A model generated the notes under the pieces. That model saw only the letters and a list, made by a program, of their open reading frames with translations. It made no database searches and was not told the origin of the DNA. The translations under genes and the position numbers were made by a program. A stretch of DNA of 59,336 nucleotides from the NCBI GenBank assembly GCA_937889595.1, contig CALAOR010000048.1:1-59336 (forward strand). The letters run 5' to 3'. Within the stretch, counting starts at the first letter, position 1. Each line of letters begins with the position of its first letter. This DNA is from an uncultured bacterium. Lineage in GTDB: Bacteria; Oederibacteriota; PGYV01; Palsa-1178. Below are positions 26,330 through 35,672 of this stretch, in pieces.

Positions 26330-27271
26330 CTACTTCCCCATCAGCAGCGACAGGATCGCCTTCTGCGCGTGCAGCCTGTTTTCCGCCTGGTCAAATACAA
26401 CTGACTGCGGGCCGTCCATGACTTCAGCTGATATTTCCTCGCCGCGGTGCGCGGGCAGGCAGTGCATTACTATGCAGTCCTTTTTCGCTTTCTTCAGTAG
26501 TTCCGCGTTTACCTGGTAGCGGGCAAATTCTTTTTTACGTTTTTCGCTTTCAGCTTCCTGGCCCATGCTTGCCCAGACATCCGTATATATGACATCCGCG
26601 TCCTTTGCAGCCTCTTCCGGCGACTCGGTAATCAAGACCTGTGTTTTTCCCGCAAGCGCGAGCTCTTTTGCTTTATCAACAACATTCTTTGCCGGCATGT
26701 AGCCTTTGGGGCTTGCGACTGCCATATGCATATCCGCCTTGGGCGCCGCATACAACCATGAATTGCAGACATTGTTGCCGTCGCCTATATAAGCGACTTT
26801 CAGGCCTTTAAGCGTTTTCTTTTTGTCTTTTATCGTCAGCAAATCCGCAATGATCTGGCACGGGTGTTCGTCGTCTGTCAGGCCGTTAATCACCGGCACT
26901 GAGGCGTATTGGCCGAATTCCAGCACATCGCTGTGCTTGTACGTACGTATCATAATGCCGTCAACATAACGGGACAATACGCGCGCAGTATCGGCTATGG
27001 TCTCCCCGCGGCCTATCTGCGTGTCCGTGGGATTCAGGTAAAGCGCGGCTCCGCCCAGCTGGAACATGCCTATTTCAAAAGACACCCTGGTCCGCGTGGA
27101 TGACTTGGTAAATATCATTCCGAGCGACTTTCCTAAAAGCGGGAAAAACATTTCCCTGTTTTTATGCTTGTGCCGTATCATATCCGATACGTTCAGTATT
27201 GACTCAATCTCTTCCCTGCTTAAGTCAAGGATGGAAATCAGGTCTTTCTTTGACAGATGGATTATAGACAT
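26330..27271 (-). CDS. argF: Ornithine carbamoyltransferase
   Basis: This 313-residue enzyme makes citrulline from ornithine and carbamoyl phosphate. It has the carbamoyl-phosphate loop [22 protein letters not shown], and the ornithine-side [12 protein letters not shown]. The family length of about 310 is met. The start is at ATG 27271 in [20 protein letters not shown]. It lies 23 nt after argD. Confidence 0.95.
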   Translation of the reverse strand: MSIIHLSKKDLISILDLSREEIESILNVSDMIRHKHKNREMFFPLLGKSLGMIFTKSSTRTRVSFEIGMFQLGGAALYLNPTDTQIGRGETIADTARVLSRYVDGIMIRTYKHSDVLEFGQYASVPVINGLTDDEHPCQIIADLLTIKDKKKTLKGLKVAYIGDGNNVCNSWLYAAPKADMHMAVASPKGYMPAKNVVDKAKELALAGKTQVLITESPEEAAKDADVIYTDVWASMGQEAESEKRKKEFARYQVNAELLKKAKKDCIVMHCLPAHRGEEISAEVMDGPQSVVFDQAENRLHAQKAILSLLMGK

Positions 27272-27294
27272 TGCAAAAACCTCCGTTGGGGAAA

Positions 27295-28470
27295 TTAAGC
27301 CATAACTTTCTTAAGGATGGCGAGCCCTTTATCTATATCAGCTTTTTTAATGTTCAAAGGCGGTTCTATACGGATCGTTTCCGTCCCTGTGACATTTATT
27401 ATAAGGCCGGCTTTTAAAGCGGCGGACACCATTTCCGCAGCGCCTTTTTCCAGCTGCAGGCCGATTAAAAGTCCTGCCCCTCGTATTTCCAGGATTTTGG
27501 GGTTATGCCATTTTTTTATCTGTGAAATTATATAAGCTCCCTTTTCCCGCACTTCCCTGAGGAAAGCCGGTTTTAGGACTGTTTTTAAAACCACAAGCCC
27601 GGCGGCGCAGGCCACGGGATTGCCGCCCATGGTGGTGCCATGGTCGCCGTAAGTGTAGATTTCCTCAAGTTTTTTATCAATTACAACAACGGACAGCGGT
27701 ATACCACCGCCTATAGACTTTGCCAGGGTCATGATATCGGGCTTAACTCCGTATACATCATACCCGAATTTTTTTCCCAGCCTTCCCAAGCCGCTTTGCA
27801 CCTCGTCATATATGAGCAGTATATTATTTTTATCGCAAACCGCCCTTAAGCCCTCCAAAAAACCCGGCTCGGGGGTGAATATGCCGCCTTCTGCCTGTAC
27901 AGGCTCGATTAACACAGCGGCCGTACTGTTGTCTATTTTGGAAACCAGATCATTTAAATCATTGAACTTCGCGTATACAAATCCCGGTGAAACCGGGTTT
28001 AAATACTTGTGGAATTTTTCCTGTGCTGTCGCGGTCAAAGCCGCCAATGTGCGGCCGTGGAAAGAATTGTAAAAAGATACTATTTTATTCGCGCCATTTT
28101 TGTGCAGCAGCCCCCACTTGCGCGCAAGTTTCATGGCAACTTCATTGGCCTCGGACCCGGTATTGACAAAGAATACTTTTGTCCCGAAGGAATTATCAAC
28201 GATCATTTTTGCCAGTTCAGCCTGCGTCTCGGAAAGAAAGTGGTTTGACAGGTGTATGAATTTTTTAGCCTGTTTCGCGATCGCGGCATTTATGGCACTG
28301 TTATTGTGGCCAAGCGCGTTCACGGCAATGCCCGAAAAAAAATCAAGGTACTTTTTTCCGTCCTTGTCATAAAGGTACGAACCCGCTCCATGCTCAAACA
28401 CCACGTCATAGCGCTTGTATGTGTTGCCGATGTAATCGTGGTCCATGTTCTTTACCTGCTGGGTATTCAT
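27295..28470 (-). CDS. argD: Acetylornithine aminotransferase
   Basis: This 391-residue PLP enzyme of the class III aminotransferases has NTGSEANEVAMKLARKWG, LIYDEVQSGLGRLGKKF and the PLP lysine in MTLAKSIGGGIPLS. It transfers the amino group to N-acetylglutamate semialdehyde. The ATG at 28470 is preferred: GGAG lies 6 nt upstream, within codons of a possible earlier ATG at 28482. It lies between argB and argF. Confidence 0.92.
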   Translation of the reverse strand: MNTQQVKNMDHDYIGNTYKRYDVVFEHGAGSYLYDKDGKKYLDFFSGIAVNALGHNNSAINAAIAKQAKKFIHLSNHFLSETQAELAKMIVDNSFGTKVFFVNTGSEANEVAMKLARKWGLLHKNGANKIVSFYNSFHGRTLAALTATAQEKFHKYLNPVSPGFVYAKFNDLNDLVSKIDNSTAAVLIEPVQAEGGIFTPEPGFLEGLRAVCDKNNILLIYDEVQSGLGRLGKKFGYDVYGVKPDIMTLAKSIGGGIPLSVVVIDKKLEEIYTYGDHGTTMGGNPVACAAGLVVLKTVLKPAFLREVREKGAYIISQIKKWHNPKILEIRGAGLLIGLQLEKGAAEMVSAALKAGLIINVTGTETIRIEPPLNIKKADIDKGLAILKKVMA

Positions 28471-28519
28471 TTTTTTCTCCATTAATTGTTATTCTCCTGT
28501 CTCTTGCACTATTCCTGGC

Positions 28520-29368
28520 TTACTTTACTATCTCCGTCCCTATTCCCTCGTTTGTAAAAATCTCCAGCAGCATCGCGTGTTCTTTTGTGCCGTTTATTAT
28601 ATGCACCTTTTTAACCCCGGCTTCTATGGCCGCCTTTGCGGACATGGTTTTCGGCAGCATGCCGCCGGTTATGTCCTTTGACTTTATGTATTTTGCTATG
28701 TCTTTTATTTTTATTGAATGCCTGTATTTTCCGCCTATCTTAACCCCGTCAGTGTCGGTTAAGTAAATAAGTTTGTCGGCCTTCATGGCCTCTGCTACCG
28801 CGCCCGCGACCGTGTCGGCGTTTATATTATAGCCATTGCCCAAAGCGTCCACGCCTATCGGCGCGATCACAGGTATGTAGCCGTCGCGGTCCAGGGTTTC
28901 AAGCAGTTTTGTGTTGACTGACGTAACTTCGCCCACAAAACCTATGTCATGGCCGTTGCTCTTTTTCTTTTTAGCCATGATCAGGTTGCCGTCCTTGCCT
29001 GACATTCCAAGCGCCCGCAGCCCGTGCAGGTTGATATTTTTCACAATTTCCTTGTTCACTTTTCCCACAAGCACCATTTCCACAACTTCCAGGGTTTCCT
29101 TGTCGGTCACACGGTGCCCGTCCACGAACTTTGATTCCTTGCCGAGTTTCTTCAGCATGCCGCTTATATCATCCCCGCCGCCGTGAACAAGCACGATCTT
29201 CACGCCAACAAGGCTGAGCAGCACAACATCCTGTATAAAAAGACTTTTATATTTTTCATCCGTCATCGCGCTTCCGCCGTACTTTATGACAAACGTGGAA
29301 CCGTTGAACTTTTTAATAAACGGCAGCGCCTCTACGAGCGTCCGGGCTTTTTCTATGAACTTTTCCAC
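28520..29368 (-). CDS. argB: Acetylglutamate kinase
   Basis: This 282-residue amino-acid kinase has the phosphate loop FVIKYGGSAMTD (usually GGNAM), VLVHGGGDDISGML and a C-terminal ATP site ITGGMLPKTMSAKAAIEAGV. It phosphorylates N-acetylglutamate. Family enzymes with a longer N-terminal helix are arginine-inhibited; the N-terminus EKFIEKARTLVEALPFIKKF looks like that helix, so feedback control is plausible. First arg gene of the block. Confidence 0.93.
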   Translation of the reverse strand: MEKFIEKARTLVEALPFIKKFNGSTFVIKYGGSAMTDEKYKSLFIQDVVLLSLVGVKIVLVHGGGDDISGMLKKLGKESKFVDGHRVTDKETLEVVEMVLVGKVNKEIVKNINLHGLRALGMSGKDGNLIMAKKKKSNGHDIGFVGEVTSVNTKLLETLDRDGYIPVIAPIGVDALGNGYNINADTVAGAVAEAMKADKLIYLTDTDGVKIGGKYRHSIKIKDIAKYIKSKDITGGMLPKTMSAKAAIEAGVKKVHIINGTKEHAMLLEIFTNEGIGTEIVK

Positions 29369-29415
29369 GTCTTAACTCCTTTTAATTGTCATTGTCCGGA
29401 ACCAGCATACCCGCC

Positions 29416-29460
29416 ACTCCGAACTCCGAACTCCGAACTCCGAACTCCGAATTCCGAACT
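29416..29460. repeat. Heptamer tandem array ACTCCGA between hslU and argB
   Basis: ACTCCGA repeats five times, then ATTCCGA and a partial unit. The array abuts the hslU stop codon. The complementary GGAGTTC motif recurs at 38789. Confidence 0.75.
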
Positions 29461-30853
29461 AAAGTATATACTTGCTCAAATCCCTGTTCTTAACGAGTTC
29501 TTTCAGTTTGTCTTCCACGTACTGCTTCGTTATTTCCATCTTCTTCGGTTTCGGATACGGCGCCTCGAAAAGAATATCTTCTAGCACTTTCTCCATTATG
29601 GTCTGGAGCCTTCTGGCCCCTATGTTTTCCATTGTCTCGTTTAGCTCATATGCCATCTGCGCAAGCGCGGATATGGCCGTAGCGTCAACTGCAAGTTCCA
29701 CGCCGTCCGTCTTCAATATCTGCGTGTACTGTTTTATAAGAGAATTCTCCGGTTCCGTCAGGATCCTTTCGAAATCATTCTGTGTCAGGGATTCAAGCTC
29801 AACCCTTATCGGGAACCTTCCCTGCAGTTCAGGAATAAGGTCCGACGGCTTTGAAACATGAAAAGCGCCGGCCGCTATAAATAGTATGTGGTCCGTCTTG
29901 ACCGGCCCGTATTTGGTCACTACTGTCGTGCCTTCCACTATGGGCAATATGTCCCTTTGCACGCCTTCGCGGGACACATCCGGCCCACCCGCGCTTCTTT
30001 CCCTGCCCGCTACTTTGTCTATCTCGTCTATGAAAACTATGGCGTTGTTTTCAACCTTTGATACCGCTTCCTTTACCACCCTGTCCATGTCAACGAGCTT
30101 GCCTATTTCTTCCTGAAGTATCATGTTGCGCGCCTCGCGCACCGATACCTTGCTTTTCTTTGACCTGCCCTGCGGGTTCATGCCTTCCATCATTTCCTGT
30201 ATGTTCGCGCCTATCTCGTCCATGGACGCGCCCGAGAATATTTCCATCATGGGCGGCTGTTTTGTTTTCACGCTCACTTCCACGGTCTTGTCCTCCAGCG
30301 CGCCCGCAATCATCTGCTGCCGTATCTTTTCGCGCGTTTCCTTGAACCTCTCTGTTTCCTGCTGATGCGCGGCGGCCTCATCCTCGTTCACAAATGATTT
30401 CTTGGGTGCCTTTACTGGCGGCACCAAAAGGTCAAGCAACTTTTCCTCGACAAAACTTTCCGCTTTTTTCCTCACCTGTTCCATGTGCTGTTCTTTAACC
30501 ATGTTCACGCCCATCTGCGTCAAGTCGCGTATGATGGACTCCACATCCCTGCCCACGTAGCCTACTTCTGTATATTTTGAGGCTTCAACTTTTAAAAACG
30601 GCGCGTTGGCGAGCTTGGCCAGCCTGCGTGCGATCTCGGTCTTACCCACGCCTGTCGGCCCTATCATAAGTATGTTCTTTGGCGTTATCTCTTCCTGTTC
30701 CTCTTCAGTGAGCCGCTGGCGCCGTATCCTGTTGCGCAATGCCACTGCCACGGATTTCTTGGCGGCGTTCTGCCCTATGATATATTTATCGAGTTTCTCG
30801 ACTATTTCTTTGGGTATCAGATCATCAAGCTGTTGTTTCTTATTATCAGCCAT
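29459..30853 (-). CDS. hslU: HslU (ClpY) unfoldase ATPase
   Basis: This 464-residue AAA+ ATPase feeds substrates to HslV. Walker A is [13 protein letters not shown] (65-77), Walker [10 protein letters not shown], pore-loop region [15 protein letters not shown], and the C-terminal tail [12 protein letters not shown] that docks on HslV. The I domain (about residues 110-240) is somewhat longer than in E. coli (443 aa). It follows hslV by 62 nt. Confidence 0.95.
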   Translation of the reverse strand: MADNKKQQLDDLIPKEIVEKLDKYIIGQNAAKKSVAVALRNRIRRQRLTEEEQEEITPKNILMIGPTGVGKTEIARRLAKLANAPFLKVEASKYTEVGYVGRDVESIIRDLTQMGVNMVKEQHMEQVRKKAESFVEEKLLDLLVPPVKAPKKSFVNEDEAAAHQQETERFKETREKIRQQMIAGALEDKTVEVSVKTKQPPMMEIFSGASMDEIGANIQEMMEGMNPQGRSKKSKVSVREARNMILQEEIGKLVDMDRVVKEAVSKVENNAIVFIDEIDKVAGRERSAGGPDVSREGVQRDILPIVEGTTVVTKYGPVKTDHILFIAAGAFHVSKPSDLIPELQGRFPIRVELESLTQNDFERILTEPENSLIKQYTQILKTDGVELAVDATAISALAQMAYELNETMENIGARRLQTIMEKVLEDILFEAPYPKPKKMEITKQYVEDKLKELVKNRDLSKYIL

Positions 30854-30915
30854 TATGTTCTCCTTTCCCGGAATTTTATCAAAACGCCTTCCTCCTTATC
30901 CTTAAACGAAATGCC

Positions 30916-31446
30916 TCACAACTCAAGCACCGTTATATGGTCATTAGTATAAATGCATATCTCGGCGGCTATCAGCATGGCCTCTTTCACGATTTCCGTC
31001 GCTTCCATTTCCGTATGCTGCGCCAGGGCCCTTGCCGCTGCCAGTGCGTAAGGCCCGCCTGACCCTATGGCAGCTATGCCGTTTTCCGGCTCTATCACTT
31101 CGCCGTTGCCGGACAGGACATATTGATATTCCTTATCAGCCACAAGCATCAAAGCCTCAAGCCTCCTTAAAACCTTGTCGGTGCGCCAGTCTTTCGCAAG
31201 CTCCACTGCCGCGCGCTGTATCTGCCAGTTATGTTCCTTTAACTTCGCTTCAAACCTTTCAAATAAGGTAAAAGCATCGGCCACGGATCCGGCAAAGCCC
31301 GCAAGAACTTTTGACTTGCCTTCGATTATCCGCACCTTTACAGCTGTTTTCTTCATAACAGTAGCGCCCATGGTTATCTGCCCGTCCCCGCCCATCACAA
31401 CTTTGCCGTTCCTTTTTACACACAATATCGTCGTTCCCTCTATCAT
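30916..31446 (-). CDS. hslV: HslV (ClpQ) threonine protease
   Basis: This 177-residue proteasome-like peptidase starts at the ATG 31446 (GGAGG, 5-nt spacing) and reads [20 protein letters not shown]; the nucleophile is one of the threonines after Gly4, exposed by N-terminal processing. TGDGQ-like [17 protein letters not shown] and the C-terminal [19 protein letters not shown] fit the family. It is the first gene of the hslVU block and probably of the arg genes behind it. Confidence 0.94.
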   Translation of the reverse strand: MIEGTTILCVKRNGKVVMGGDGQITMGATVMKKTAVKVRIIEGKSKVLAGFAGSVADAFTLFERFEAKLKEHNWQIQRAAVELAKDWRTDKVLRRLEALMLVADKEYQYVLSGNGEVIEPENGIAAIGSGGPYALAAARALAQHTEMEATEIVKEAMLIAAEICIYTNDHITVLEL

Positions 31447-31489
31447 GACCACCTCCGTCCGCAATATAATAGATGCGGTTTGAAAATAA

Positions 31490-31519
31490 ATTATATCATA
31501 TTTGGGGCGGGTTTTTCAA
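31490..31519 (-). promoter_or_regulatory. Promoter of hslV
   Basis: TTGAAA (31514-31519), 18-bp spacer, TATAAT (31490-31495) on the minus strand, 43 bases before the start codon. Confidence 0.65.
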
Positions 31520-31532
31520 TGTTTTTGAAAAA

Positions 31533-31574
31533 ATCCTAAAATCGCATTAGAGGTCTATATATGCTATTTTCAAG
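31533..31574. repeat. Dispersed hairpin repeat, copy 3
   Basis: Left arm ATCCTAAAATCGCAT, loop TAGAGGTCTATAT, right arm ATGCTATTTTCAAG (outer bases diverged). The loop is identical to copies 2 and 4. It lies just upstream of the hslV promoter. Confidence 0.7.
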
Positions 31575-31649
31575 AAAAAAGCCGCAGGAAGATACGGAAT
31601 GCAGGGGGCCGGGATCAAACGGGCGCCCCGTGGATTTAAATCCTTGCTT

Positions 31650-32303
31650 TTAACGTATCATGTCGCCAATATCCGGAATCGGGTCCAGCCAGCTGAAATA
31701 ATATTTTATCCCGGCTTTAAATATCAGTGGATTGCTGTCGAGCAAAGTCACAACATTGCTGTCGGGCAAAGTCACAACATTGCTGTTTGTCCTGATCTTA
31801 AAGAACCATGCTGTGGCTTCGGCATAAAACGTAATTTCCGGCGTTATCCTCACCATAAGCCCGGCTGCCGGGTTTGCGAGCCCTATAAGTACGGATTTTC
31901 CCTTGTCAAAAATGGTCCCAAAACCCAGACCCGCATAAATAAAGTCATTAAACATTCTAAACCCGTTGATTGCAAGCAGCGACTCAACGCCGTCATGATC
32001 CACCACTGCGTCGCCGAATAATGTCACGAAAAAATATGGTGAAAAGTACCGCGAATATGATATGCCGGGTATGATCCGTCCGGACATGGCAATTTCAATG
32101 CCCAGGGCGTTCAGATAAATGTGCGTCGAAGGCGTTCCTGAAGTCGCGGATACCGGCGCAGCGGCCGTGGCTTCAGCCGCATTAATAGTTACATTCCCCG
32201 GTGCGGTATTATCTGCAGATTGCATTAACCCGTTGGTTGCCGCCCACAGCGAAGATGATATTATGAGAAAAAATACCGATAAAACAACGGTTTTTGTTTC
32301 CAT
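31650..32303 (-). CDS. Secreted, probably outer-membrane protein of unknown function
   Basis: This 217-residue protein has a signal peptide (METKTVVLSVFFLIISSSLW, cleavage after AA). After a Thr/Ala-rich linker come alternating strands such as GISYSRYFSPYFFVTLFGDA and GLMVRITPEITFYAEATAWF, like a small beta-barrel. DNA at 31731-31786 holds a 24-bp tandem repeat that duplicates SNVVTLPD/SNVVTLLD. The ATG at 32303 follows GGGAGG with 7-nt spacing. No family was recognised. Confidence 0.6.
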   Translation of the reverse strand: METKTVVLSVFFLIISSSLWAATNGLMQSADNTAPGNVTINAAEATAAAPVSATSGTPSTHIYLNALGIEIAMSGRIIPGISYSRYFSPYFFVTLFGDAVVDHDGVESLLAINGFRMFNDFIYAGLGFGTIFDKGKSVLIGLANPAAGLMVRITPEITFYAEATAWFFKIRTNSNVVTLPDSNVVTLLDSNPLIFKAGIKYYFSWLDPIPDIGDMIR

Positions 32304-32372
32304 TAAAAGACCTCCCTTTGTCATTTTATATATGATAGTCGCAAATCCCCCTTCTGTCAATAGCGCGTCACC

Positions 32373-32412
32373 ATCCTAAAATCGCATTAGAGGTCTATAT
32401 ATGCGATTTCCA
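32373..32412. repeat. Dispersed hairpin repeat, copy 4
   Basis: Left arm ATCCTAAAATCGCAT, loop TAGAGGTCTATAT, right arm ATGCGATTTCCAGG. It lies between the divergent genes at 31650 and 32505. Confidence 0.7.
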
Positions 32413-32447
32413 GGCCCCCGCGATATGGAAATTAACGGCTAAATAAA

Positions 32448-32475
32448 TTGACAAAGTATCCTGAAGGAGTATAAT
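32448..32475 (+). promoter_or_regulatory. Consensus promoter of the NHL lipoprotein gene
   Basis: TTGACA (32448-32453), 16-bp spacer, TATAAT (32470-32475), 29 bases before the ATG. Confidence 0.82.
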
Positions 32476-32504
32476 TCAAGCATAAAATTTACAAGGAGAA
32501 ATAT

Positions 32505-33416
32505 ATGAAAAAAATTTCAATCCCGCTGTTTATTTTCACGGTGGCCTTAATGATGTCAGGCTGCCAGCAATCAGCTACTTCACCAACTACGGAAGTATAT
32601 GCGGCACAATGGGGCGGTTCCGGAAGCGGCAACCACCAGTTTAGCAGCCCTTGCGGAATAGCCGTGGACAGCGGCGGAAACGTTTATGTTGCGGATACCA
32701 GCAATAACAGGATCCAGAAATTTGACAATAATGGCGGATATATAACGCAATGGGGCGGCCTTAATAATCCTTATGGGGTGGCGGTAGACACCGGCGGAAA
32801 CGTGTATGTCGCGGACACGAATAATAACAAGATCCAAAAATTCAGCAATACAGGCGCATATATAACGCAATGGGGCGGTTTAGGAAACGGCAACAGCCAG
32901 TTTAATTTTCCTATTGGGGTGGCGGTTGACAGCAGCGGCAACGTGTATGTTGTAGACGAAGGTAATTTCAGGATACAGGAATTCACCGGCGCAGGAACAT
33001 ATATAAAACAATTCGGCGGTTCTGGAAACGGCAACGGACAGTTTAGTTCGCCTACGGGGGTAGCCGTGGATGCCGGCGGGAATATATACGTTGCAGACTC
33101 GGGCAATAACAGGGTCCAGAAATTTGACAATACCGGTTCATATATAACCAGGTGGGGTAATTACGGCAACAGTAACGGGCAGTTTAACGTCCCTCTTTGC
33201 ATAGCAGTAGACAGCGGCGGAAACGTGTATGTTTCGGACCTGAATAATGACAGGATCCAGGAATTCAACAATACGGGCAAATATATAACCCAATGGGGAA
33301 TTCTGGGAAGCGGCAACGGGCAGTTTCTGCATCCCAACGGAGTGGCAGTAGACAGCAACATAAACGTTTTTGTTGTGGACCAGGGTAATTACAGGATCCA
33401 GAAATTTTTGCCGTAG
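32505..33416 (+). CDS. NHL-repeat beta-propeller lipoprotein
   Basis: This 303-residue protein has a lipoprotein signal (lipobox MMSGC, Cys20) and then six NHL repeats of about 45 residues, each with a GVAVDSGGNVYVADTNNNRI-type core and a YITQWG strand. They should close a six-bladed propeller with the first strand (AAQWGG) completing the last blade. NHL propellers on the cell surface or periplasm usually bind proteins, glycans or nucleic acids; the ligand is unknown. The DNA repeats are strikingly similar, pointing to recent blade duplication. AGGAG precedes the ATG. Confidence 0.88.
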   Translation: MKKISIPLFIFTVALMMSGCQQSATSPTTEVYAAQWGGSGSGNHQFSSPCGIAVDSGGNVYVADTSNNRIQKFDNNGGYITQWGGLNNPYGVAVDTGGNVYVADTNNNKIQKFSNTGAYITQWGGLGNGNSQFNFPIGVAVDSSGNVYVVDEGNFRIQEFTGAGTYIKQFGGSGNGNGQFSSPTGVAVDAGGNIYVADSGNNRVQKFDNTGSYITRWGNYGNSNGQFNVPLCIAVDSGGNVYVSDLNNDRIQEFNNTGKYITQWGILGSGNGQFLHPNGVAVDSNINVFVVDQGNYRIQKFLP

Positions 33417-33442
33417 GTACCCCTATCTGCCTGCATTTGTAG

Positions 33443-33480
33443 GGGCAGCATATCATGCTGCCCGCCCCTTGCGGGCTTTT
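33443..33480 (+). terminator. Double-hairpin terminator after the NHL gene
   Basis: GGGCAGCAT-ATC-ATGCTGCCC (perfect 9-bp stem) is followed by GCCC/GGGC and a short T-run (33477-33480), 27 nt after the stop. It resembles dispersed GGGCAGCAT hairpins, so it may also be a repeat. Confidence 0.55.
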
Positions 33481-33563
33481 CCGACAGTATCTATATAGGG
33501 GTTTTAAGTGCTTGACTATGTTATTGGATATATGTTAATATTCTATAAGCAAAAGAAGTTATA

Positions 33564-33592
33564 TTGACACTTTCTTCAGAGTTGATTTTATA
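33564..33592 (+). promoter_or_regulatory. Promoter of the 6S RNA
   Basis: TTGACA (33564-33569), 17-bp spacer, TTTATA (33587-33592). The expected start is near 33598. Confidence 0.65.
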
Positions 33593-33597
33593 CCCTG

Positions 33598-33765
33598 GGG
33601 TGTTTGTGTTGAAGAGGTTTATTTGGTCCAACGCCTATTAATCAGGGAGCCGGAACCAGCCGCTGTGTGCATGCCCGCTAACGCGGGAAGCCTAAGGCGC
33701 CTGTCAGGCACCCACCTGTTTAGTCGGTCCAAATGGTTTCTTCTCACGGCACGCTGGGGGATTAT
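33598..33765 (+). ncRNA. ssrS: 6S RNA
   Basis: 6S RNA mimics an open promoter and binds sigma-70 RNA polymerase. The segment GCATGCCCGC / GCGGGAAGCCTAAGGCG (about 33670-33699) closely follows the E. coli 6S core GCATGCTCGG / CCGAGAAGCCTTAAAACTG. The ends form a long closing stem (GTGTTTGTGTTGAAGAGG with CTTCTCACGGCACGC) and ATTTGGTCC pairs with GGTCCAAAT across the central bubble. Length about 168 nt fits. Ends are approximate. Confidence 0.75.
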
Positions 33766-33806
33766 ATCCGTAATATTTTACGGTGGAGAACAACGAATGT
33801 TGATTA

Positions 33807-33932
33807 TTTATATTGAAAGACAAAAGGCAAATAGCGGCGAAAGCCCTGTTATATCAGCAGACACAAACCCCCGGGTTTGTGATGATTTAATTCTTCCTCT
33901 GTTCATATTGCCTGATTCCCTTTCAATATAAA
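33807..33932 (+). ncRNA. Candidate structured RNA of unknown class
   Basis: A perfect 13-bp closing stem (TTTATATTGAAAG, 33807-33819; CTTTCAATATAAA, 33920-33932) encloses a second AGGCAA/TTGCCT pairing, a GGC-GAAA-GCC hairpin with GNRA loop (33836-33845) and a perfect CACAAACCC/GGGTTTGTG hairpin (33862-33881). The compact multibranched fold suggests an RNA, but no known riboswitch or ncRNA was recognised; a MITE is the alternative. Strand is assumed from the rny gene downstream. The 633-nt gap 33417-34049 otherwise holds the terminator, 6S RNA and rny leader. Confidence 0.45.
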
Positions 33933-34049
33933 ATAAATCTACCCGTTTTTCTCCTCCGCTAAATAGGCGGGCGCGGCTTTTTACCATTCTTATGGGCATC
34001 TTTCTATAAGCCGCTGATAACCAAAACATTAATTGGAGGAGGTTTTACT

Positions 34050-35606
34050 ATGGTCGGAGCAATAATTGCAGCGGTGGTTGCGCTGTTGACAGGAACGGGG
34101 CTGGGTTTTCTGATGAGGAAGTTTATTTCCGAACAGCAGATATCCAGCGCAAAGGTATACTCGCAGCAGATCATTGAAAACGCCAAAAAAGAGGCGGGTT
34201 CATGGAAAAAAGAGGCCGAGCTTGAAGTAAAGGACAAACTGTTAAAGTCCCAGTCAGAGTTCGACGTAAAAACCAGGGAAGAACGCCGGGAATTGAGCGA
34301 CCTGGAAAAAAGGTTAAGGCAGCGCGAAGAGAATTTCGATAAAAAGATAGAAACAGTCGATAAGAAAGAGAAAGAACTTTCCCAGAAAAAAACAGGCCTG
34401 GACGACCTGGAAAAGAAGCTTAAGCTGAACGAAGAAAACCTGGGCAAGTTAGTAGGCGAACAGAGGCAGAAACTTGAGGCCATATCCGGTTTATCGGCCG
34501 AGAATGCCAAGAATGAACTGATCAATTCCATGCTTAACGAGGCAAGGCACGAATCGCTCCTGCAGATAAAGAGGATCGAGGAAGAAACAAAGGAAAACGC
34601 GGATAAAAAAGCGCGTGAGATCATAGTCACCGCCATACAGCGCGTGGCCGCGGACCATACTTCGGAAGTCAGCGTGTCCGTAGTTCCCCTTCCTAACGAA
34701 GAGATGAAGGGCCGCATCATAGGCCGCGAAGGCAGGAACATCAAGGCTTTGGAGTCGGCTACCGGCGTTGACTTCATAATAGACGATACTCCGGAAGCAG
34801 TCACCATATCAGCCTTTGACCCCGTGAGAAGGGAAACCGCAAGACTATCGCTGGAGAGGCTCATACAGGACGGAAGGATACACCCGGGACGCATCGAGGA
34901 AATAGTGAACAAGACAAAATTGGATATGGAACAAAGAATTAAGGAGATCGGCGAACGCACCTGCATGGACGTCGGCATAGGCAGCCTGCACCCTGAGCTT
35001 GTTAAATTACTCGGCAAGCTGCATTTCAGGACAAGCTACGGTCAGAACGTCCTGCAGCATTCCATAGAGATGGCTTACATCACGGCCATCATAGCCTCGG
35101 AACTCCACATAGACCCTACTCTCGCTAAAAGGGCGGCCCTGCTGCACGACATAGGCAAAGCGATAGATCATGAGCAGGAAGGCTCGCACGTGGCGCTCGG
35201 AGTGGATGCGGCAAGAAAATACGGCGAATCGGAAAAGATAATCCATGCCATAGAAGCGCATCATAATGACGTGGAACCCAAATCCATAGAAGCGGTTCTG
35301 GTGCAGGCTGCCGACGGAATATCAGCGGCAAGACCCGGAGCAAGGCGCGAAACCCTCGAGAGCTACATAAAGAGGCTTGAGAACCTGGAAAAGATCGCAT
35401 CGTCATTTGAAGGCGTTCAGCGCGTGTTTGCTATACAGGCGGGCCGCGAAGTCAGGATCATGGTTGAACCCGACCAGATGGATGACCTGAAATCCTACCA
35501 GCTCTCAAAAGACATAGCAAAAAAAGTTGAAGCGGAACTTCAGTACCCCGGCCAGATAAGGATCACCGTTATAAGGGAAGTCCGGGCCGTGGAATACGCC
35601 AAATAG
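34050..35606 (+). CDS. rny: Ribonuclease Y
   Basis: This 518-residue endoribonuclease starts mRNA decay. It has an N-terminal membrane anchor ([20 protein letters not shown]), a long coiled coil (about residues 30-190), a KH domain ([20 protein letters not shown]) and an HD domain ([20 protein letters not shown]). Length matches B. subtilis RNase Y. GGAGGAGG lies 7 nt before the ATG. It is followed by a strong terminator-like hairpin and ymdB, the usual partner order. Confidence 0.96.
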   Translation: MVGAIIAAVVALLTGTGLGFLMRKFISEQQISSAKVYSQQIIENAKKEAGSWKKEAELEVKDKLLKSQSEFDVKTREERRELSDLEKRLRQREENFDKKIETVDKKEKELSQKKTGLDDLEKKLKLNEENLGKLVGEQRQKLEAISGLSAENAKNELINSMLNEARHESLLQIKRIEEETKENADKKAREIIVTAIQRVAADHTSEVSVSVVPLPNEEMKGRIIGREGRNIKALESATGVDFIIDDTPEAVTISAFDPVRRETARLSLERLIQDGRIHPGRIEEIVNKTKLDMEQRIKEIGERTCMDVGIGSLHPELVKLLGKLHFRTSYGQNVLQHSIEMAYITAIIASELHIDPTLAKRAALLHDIGKAIDHEQEGSHVALGVDAARKYGESEKIIHAIEAHHNDVEPKSIEAVLVQAADGISAARPGARRETLESYIKRLENLEKIASSFEGVQRVFAIQAGREVRIMVEPDQMDDLKSYQLSKDIAKKVEAELQYPGQIRITVIREVRAVEYAK

Positions 35607-35620
35607 AACCAGTATATAAA

Positions 35621-35656
35621 TCCAAAAGCACGGGTTATCAAACCCGTGCTTTTGGA
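35621..35656 (+). terminator. Perfect 16-bp hairpin between rny and ymdB
   Basis: TCCAAAAGCACGGGTT, loop ATCA, AACCCGTGCTTTTGGA. The A4/T4 tracts at the stem base fit an intrinsic terminator. It may attenuate rather than stop read-through into ymdB 17 nt later. Confidence 0.65.
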
Positions 35657-35672
35657 TAAACCAGGGTGATTT

